DNA from: an uncultured Prevotellaceae bacterium
GTDB taxonomy: Bacteria; Bacteroidota; Bacteroidia; Bacteroidales; Bacteroidaceae
Direction of reading: 5' to 3'
DNA length: 9,426 nucleotides
Assembly: GCA_947306845.1 (NCBI GenBank)
Contig: CAMZHP010000106.1
Location: forward strand, 1-9,426
Under the pieces are notes generated by a model that saw only the letters and a program-made list of their open reading frames with translations, did not search any database and had not been told where the DNA came from. Position 1 is the stretch's first letter. The number at the start of each line of letters is the position of its first letter. The position numbers were made by a program, and so were the translations under genes. Shown one piece after another: positions 5,750 through 9,426 of the stretch.

Positions 5750-7168
5750 ATGCTGTTCAACTCACTTGCCTTTCTCGCCTTTTTCCCTGTCGTCTGCCTG
5801 GTTTACTTCCTCCTGCCGACAGTCAGGACAAGAAATATCTGGCTGCTGGCAGCCAGCTACTACTTCTATATGAGCTGGCAACCTCTCTATGCCTTGCTCC
5901 TGCTCACAAGCACCCTCATCACTTATCTGGCAGCCATCGGCATCAGCCGCTCGCCAAAACACAAGAAGATTTGGCTGGTGGCATCGGTGACCGGCAACCT
6001 CGCCATACTCTTTTTCTTCAAGTATTTCAACTGGGCGGCCGACAATGTGGAAGCTGTGATGAACGCAACTGGAATAGCCTTGAGCGTACCACATCTTGAC
6101 GTGCTTCTGCCTGTGGGCATCTCTTTCTACACTTTTCAGGCATTGGGATACTCCATCGATGTGTATTGGGGAGATGTCAAGCCAGAGCGCGACTTCCTCA
6201 CCTATGCCCTCTTCGTCTCTTTCTTCCCACAACTGGTAGCAGGGCCTATAGAGCGTTCAACAGGACTGCTGCCGCAGTTCCGAAAGAAGCACCCATTTGA
6301 CGGCGACAAGGCCATCACGGGCACGCAGCTCATGCTGTGGGGCTTTTTCCTCAAATTGGTTGTCGCCAACAACATCGCACATTATGTGGACGGAGTGTAC
6401 AACCAATTGGATGGCCAAACAGGAGGCGACATCTTTATGGCCTCAGTGCTCTTCTGTATACAGCTCTATGGTGATTTTGCCGGTTACTCATACATAGCCA
6501 TCGGCGCGTCCAGGATCATGGGATTCAAGTTGATGGACAATTTCCTCCGGCCCTATTTCTTCTCCGCGTCAATACAAGAATACTGGAAACGCAACCATAT
6601 CTCACTCACCACATGGTTCATGGACTACATCTACTACCCCATGGTGGGCAGCAGCATCAACAAATACTGGTGGTGTTTCTGCATTTTCATCACCTTTTTC
6701 ATCTCAGGTTTCTGGCACGGAGCCAATTGGACCTATGTGGTTTGTTTCAGCATTTTTGGCCTATATCTCGTAGTATGCATGCTCAAGGAGAAATGGCAAA
6801 GAAAATGGGAGAAACGCCATGGACTCAGGAAAGCCCCCTGGTGGATATGGTGCAACAGGGCCGTTACCTTCCTGCTGGTCGCCTTCGCCCTCATCTTTTT
6901 CAGGGCCAACACCATCCAAGATGGTTGGTATGCAGTCCGTCACATCTTCAGCTCCTCCTTCTTCCACGTTGCCGACATGCCCTTTATGGGACTGTCGCTG
7001 ATATTCTTCCTGTTTATCACCGAGTATGTCATTGAATACAAAAAGGCCGACAGATACATGGAGCGGCATTTCCTGCGGGCGCATGTCATGATGAGCCTCG
7101 TCCTGGCGGCCCTGACACTATGGCTTGGAGAATTCACAGGAGGACAATTCATCTATTTCCAATTTTAA
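5750..7168 (+). CDS. MBOAT family membrane-bound O-acyltransferase (AlgI-like)
   Basis: A 472-residue multispanning inner-membrane protein. Hydrophobic segments cover most of its length, for example 8-22, 31-64, 74-92, 114-132, 151-166, 194-208, 306-343, 370-384 and 413-427. Family signatures are QLVAGPIERS (161-170), the SIQEYWKRNHISLTTWF block (274-290) and SGFWHGANWTY (319-329), in which H323 corresponds to the catalytic histidine of AlgI-type proteins. The length is normal for AlgI- or DltB-like proteins. Such proteins transfer acyl groups, commonly acetyl, across the membrane towards a periplasmic glycan, together with an SGNH-type partner. The next gene, 12 bases downstream, encodes such a partner. 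Without neighbouring polysaccharide synthesis genes the acceptor glycan is unknown. The start at 5750 opens with the hydrophobic N-terminal segment typical of the family; only a weak AGGA lies upstream. Confidence 0.93.
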   Translation: MLFNSLAFLAFFPVVCLVYFLLPTVRTRNIWLLAASYYFYMSWQPLYALLLLTSTLITYLAAIGISRSPKHKKIWLVASVTGNLAILFFFKYFNWAADNVEAVMNATGIALSVPHLDVLLPVGISFYTFQALGYSIDVYWGDVKPERDFLTYALFVSFFPQLVAGPIERSTGLLPQFRKKHPFDGDKAITGTQLMLWGFFLKLVVANNIAHYVDGVYNQLDGQTGGDIFMASVLFCIQLYGDFAGYSYIAIGASRIMGFKLMDNFLRPYFFSASIQEYWKRNHISLTTWFMDYIYYPMVGSSINKYWWCFCIFITFFISGFWHGANWTYVVCFSIFGLYLVVCMLKEKWQRKWEKRHGLRKAPWWIWCNRAVTFLLVAFALIFFRANTIQDGWYAVRHIFSSSFFHVADMPFMGLSLIFFLFITEYVIEYKKADRYMERHFLRAHVMMSLVLAALTLWLGEFTGGQFIYFQF

Positions 7169-7180
7169 ACAGCCCTGGCC

Positions 7181-8116
7181 ATGAAACGATTCGTCATCTA
7201 CTTGTTTGCCGTGCTCATTCCCGTAGCCATCGCCCTGGGCATAGGTGAATGGTGCGTAAGAAGTGTGGAAAACACCTATTCCTTCAAAAGGAAAATCATG
7301 CTGCTCAACCACGAGAAGACAGAGACGCTCGTACTGGGTGCCTCACACACCTACTTTGGGATCAAGCCTGACCTGCTCGACGGCAACGCCATCTCACTCG
7401 CCTTTGTCTCCCAACAGCCCAAATATGATGAGTTCCTGCTCAAAGAGGTGGACTATCCCCGCTTGAAGAATGTCATTATGGGCATTTCCTACTCCACGTT
7501 CTTCAACGACAGGCTGGAGAACAAGAATGTATGGTATATGGCCATGTACTACAAAATTTACATGTACTATCCTGAGCATTCCGATTTTTCATATTATAAT
7601 TATGAGTTTTTCGACATGGACAATTTCAGGAAAAAGCTGGGATTCTTTTTCAGAGGCAAGGATGTCGTCGACTGCGACCCTTACGGATGGGGGCGCAGCG
7701 CTAGTCTAAAGAGGAAAAACATGAAGGAATGGAATGACAAGAGCAACGGTGTCGCCACAGAAGAAGACCATCGTGGAAAATGGCCGGAGGCAGAGCAGTT
7801 TGCCCAAGGCAACTTAGCCGTGCTCACCCGCATGGCTGACTTTTGTGCACAGAAAGGAGTAAGACTGATTCTGGTGACCACCCCCTGCCATGACAAGTAC
7901 ACCCGTCTTCTGAAACAGCACCAACTGAAAAGGATGCATGAACTGATTGGGCAAATCATGAAAACACATGATGTCACATACTTTGACTATCTGTATGACA
8001 AGAGATTTGGGGATGATGATTTCTTCGATGTCGATCATCTGTCGGATGTAGGTGCGGTGAAATTCACCAACCTGCTCAATGCCGACATTCGACGAACAGC
8101 ACCGACTGCCCACTGA
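7181..8116 (+). CDS. Membrane-anchored SGNH-type protein, partner of the MBOAT acyltransferase
   Basis: A 311-residue protein with an N-terminal membrane anchor (residues 4-22, hydrophobic) and a periplasmic domain of the SGNH/GDSL hydrolase-like fold. GASH at 53-56 places the nucleophile at S55 after the first strand (TLVLGASHTYFGIKP). The end has DVDHLSDVGA at 283-292, giving a D283-x-x-H286 pair that would complete the triad. A middle block, MGISYSTFF (100-108), fits the position of the second conserved strand and loop. Such proteins, like AlgJ/AlgX or DltD in their systems, perform the final transfer of the acyl group to the glycan. The start lies 12 bases after the MBOAT stop, so translation is probably coupled. 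Residues 119-141 contain nine tyrosines in a more AT-rich stretch. The gene ends 26 bases from the convergent endonuclease gene. I am confident of the fold class and less sure of the exact reaction. Confidence 0.83.
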   Translation: MKRFVIYLFAVLIPVAIALGIGEWCVRSVENTYSFKRKIMLLNHEKTETLVLGASHTYFGIKPDLLDGNAISLAFVSQQPKYDEFLLKEVDYPRLKNVIMGISYSTFFNDRLENKNVWYMAMYYKIYMYYPEHSDFSYYNYEFFDMDNFRKKLGFFFRGKDVVDCDPYGWGRSASLKRKNMKEWNDKSNGVATEEDHRGKWPEAEQFAQGNLAVLTRMADFCAQKGVRLILVTTPCHDKYTRLLKQHQLKRMHELIGQIMKTHDVTYFDYLYDKRFGDDDFFDVDHLSDVGAVKFTNLLNADIRRTAPTAH

Positions 8117-8142
8117 GCACAATAAAGAGAACCATATCTGGG

Positions 8143-9426
8143 TCAGTTGCCCAAGGCAATATTCACAACCTCCACGACATCTTCCACCTCGATACTGCCA
8201 TTTCCATTGACATCTGCCGCATCCAGATCGTAATCCATCGGGTCCTGTGGTATGTCTCCCAGCACCATATTGGCCACCAGCATGACATCGGCCACATTGA
8301 CTCTTCCGTCCCTGTTGACATCACCAGCCATTGAAGGAGTGGTGATGACGGCGCGGGCGTTCACCTCATCCAGGAAGAAACGCTTCACAGGAGTGAAGGT
8401 GACGGTCACAGGACCGCTGCCAGTCAGCGTCACGGTGTAGTCGGTCCATCCTTCTTTCATAGTCAGATTTGTCTCCGACAGGGTGGCATTGCCATTCACC
8501 GACAAGGTTAGTGATGTACCGTCGGAGCCCCATGGAGCTGCCTTGAAACTGAAAGTAGTCTCACCATTGATGTTGAAAGTAGGCGTGGTGACAACGCCGG
8601 GCTTGCTACTGGAACCAAACTTAGCACACTTATCAGCACCATAGCCAGAACCATTCCATCCCTCATTGTCGGGTTTAAAATTGGCGGAGCTGCTGGCCAC
8701 ACTTCCGGAAAATCCTCCGCTGTTGCCGCCCGTTCCGTCACACAGGTCGAAGGTTTCGGTGAAGATGTCCTCAGTAACGGCACCAATAACATAGGTGGCC
8801 GTCACCACGTCGCTCACATTTCCATTGTCATCTACTGCCACCGCCTTGATGGTCATGTTCTTAGTCACGAGGATGGGTGACTCATAAACCATGCCGTTGT
8901 CAACAGGCGACGTGCCGTCGGTGGTGTACAGGATAGTCACATCGGATGTCGCATTGAGGGTGACCGTCACCGAGCCTGCATATGTGCCTCCCTCTGGCGA
9001 AAAGACAGGAGGTGTCACCTCATCATCTTCGTGATGGCTTCCACCATTGACATATCTGTCATCATCCACTGCAGTAGTAATGGAGGTATAAGGATTGAAG
9101 GGTACATTAATGCTGTCACCCCAGATATACTCAGCCAGGTAGGGGAAGTCCACAAACAGGTTGCGGTTGTCTTGTTTCGTATAGACAGCATTGTTACGGG
9201 CTATCTCCACTTCATCCATAGGGTCATTCTTCGCCCAGCGCATGAGCATGGTGAAATACCAGTCTGCATAAGGCTGATATTTTGTTCCCGTTATCACTTC
9301 GCCGCCCCAACCCGTTATCTTGTCTTGATAGCAGGTGGCCATATAAAAGTATATGCGGGCAATGTCACCCTTGATCTCGTCGTTGGGTTCAAACACGGTG
9401 CCGCTGTAGCCCGGGGTCTTGCAACT
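8143..9426 (-). CDS. Secreted endonuclease I family nuclease with chitobiase-like, jelly-roll and dockerin-like domains (5' end missing)
   Basis: The gene reads leftward and is open through the right edge, so its N-terminus, including the catalytic histidine region and any signal peptide, is missing; 427 residues are visible. The first roughly 103 residues (9426-9118) match the C-terminal part of the endonuclease I (EndA/NucM) family: GYSGTVFEPNDEIKGDIAR, then WAKNDPMDEVEIARNNAVY and a D-F-P-x-L-A-E-Y-I-W-G end. Bases 9012-8788 encode a chitobiase C-terminal-like (CHB_HEX_C) domain, with TILYTTDGTSP and a PILVTKNMTIKAVA block. Bases about 8772-8341 encode a jelly-roll, carbohydrate-binding-like module that starts at IFTETFD. 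Bases 8328-8146 encode two dockerin-type calcium loops, DVNRDGRVNVAD and DVNGNGSIEVED, ending the protein. The family cuts DNA and RNA non-specifically outside the cell. GTG at 9394-9396 could be mistaken for a start but lies inside the nuclease domain. Confidence 0.88.
   Translation of the reverse strand, partial: SCKTPGYSGTVFEPNDEIKGDIARIYFYMATCYQDKITGWGGEVITGTKYQPYADWYFTMLMRWAKNDPMDEVEIARNNAVYTKQDNRNLFVDFPYLAEYIWGDSINVPFNPYTSITTAVDDDRYVNGGSHHEDDEVTPPVFSPEGGTYAGSVTVTLNATSDVTILYTTDGTSPVDNGMVYESPILVTKNMTIKAVAVDDNGNVSDVVTATYVIGAVTEDIFTETFDLCDGTGGNSGGFSGSVASSSANFKPDNEGWNGSGYGADKCAKFGSSSKPGVVTTPTFNINGETTFSFKAAPWGSDGTSLTLSVNGNATLSETNLTMKEGWTDYTVTLTGSGPVTVTFTPVKRFFLDEVNARAVITTPSMAGDVNRDGRVNVADVMLVANMVLGDIPQDPMDYDLDAADVNGNGSIEVEDVVEVVNIALGN

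Noticed and set aside
5347..6099. A 250-codon plus-strand open frame spanning the GH2/MBOAT junction
   Set aside because: It overlaps two genes with clear families in another frame, is rich in His, Arg and Pro with no domain pattern, and has no promoter of its own.
9394..9396. GTG as the start codon of the minus-strand endonuclease
   Set aside because: The frame stays open upstream to the window edge, and the preceding residues (GYSGT) are part of a conserved endonuclease I block, so the true start is outside the window.

Overview
The window looks like a chromosomal segment of a Bacteroidales bacterium, most likely Prevotellaceae or a close relative. The evidence is four promoters of the Bacteroidetes type (TAnnTTTG, three of them with a good upstream TTTG-like element), start codons without strong Shine-Dalgarno sequences, and Bacteroidetes-typical families: PepSY-like small secreted proteins, a PIG-L protein related to the large NagB/PIG-L fusion, a secreted GH2 enzyme, and an endonuclease I with a terminal dockerin-like domain. 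The coding DNA is moderately GC-rich, with AT-rich promoter gaps.

Layout from left to right. Positions 1-107 hold the last 34 codons of a PepSY-like protein, followed by two hairpins; the second is a strong intrinsic terminator. A promoter at 215-245 drives a flavoprotein of the NADPH-dependent FMN reductase / iron-sulfur flavoprotein type (289-906) with a compact four-cysteine motif. A repeat-rich gap (907-1167) contains a cluster of ATTCAT half-sites and three copies of TCTGTCGCAA ahead of a promoter for a second, very short PepSY-like protein (1168-1443). A terminator follows. Next comes a PIG-L deacetylase-like gene (1651-2841), which matches the C-terminal half of the long Bacteroidetes NagB/PIG-L proteins but lacks the NagB half. 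A probable three-gene operon then runs from 2942 to 8116: a secreted GH2 glycosidase, an MBOAT O-acyltransferase and an SGNH-type membrane-anchored partner. Facing it, on the minus strand (8143 to beyond 9426), is the C-terminal part of a secreted multidomain endonuclease I.

How the genes fit together. The MBOAT and SGNH genes are 12 bp apart and form a recognisable two-part O-acylation module: the MBOAT handles an acyl group at the membrane, and the SGNH protein acts on the periplasmic side on a glycan that the sequence does not identify. The GH2 enzyme in the same transcription unit suggests the module is linked to glycan processing, but that link is inference. The left part (PepSY-like pair around a flavoprotein) looks like an envelope or redox small-gene cluster that may share regulation.

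No RNA genes, CRISPR arrays, insertion sequences or phage genes were seen. I found no clearly new multi-gene system. The most unusual items are the NagB-less PIG-L gene, the repeat arrays before the second PepSY-like gene, the shortened middle domain of the GH2 enzyme, and the endonuclease with a dockerin-like end.
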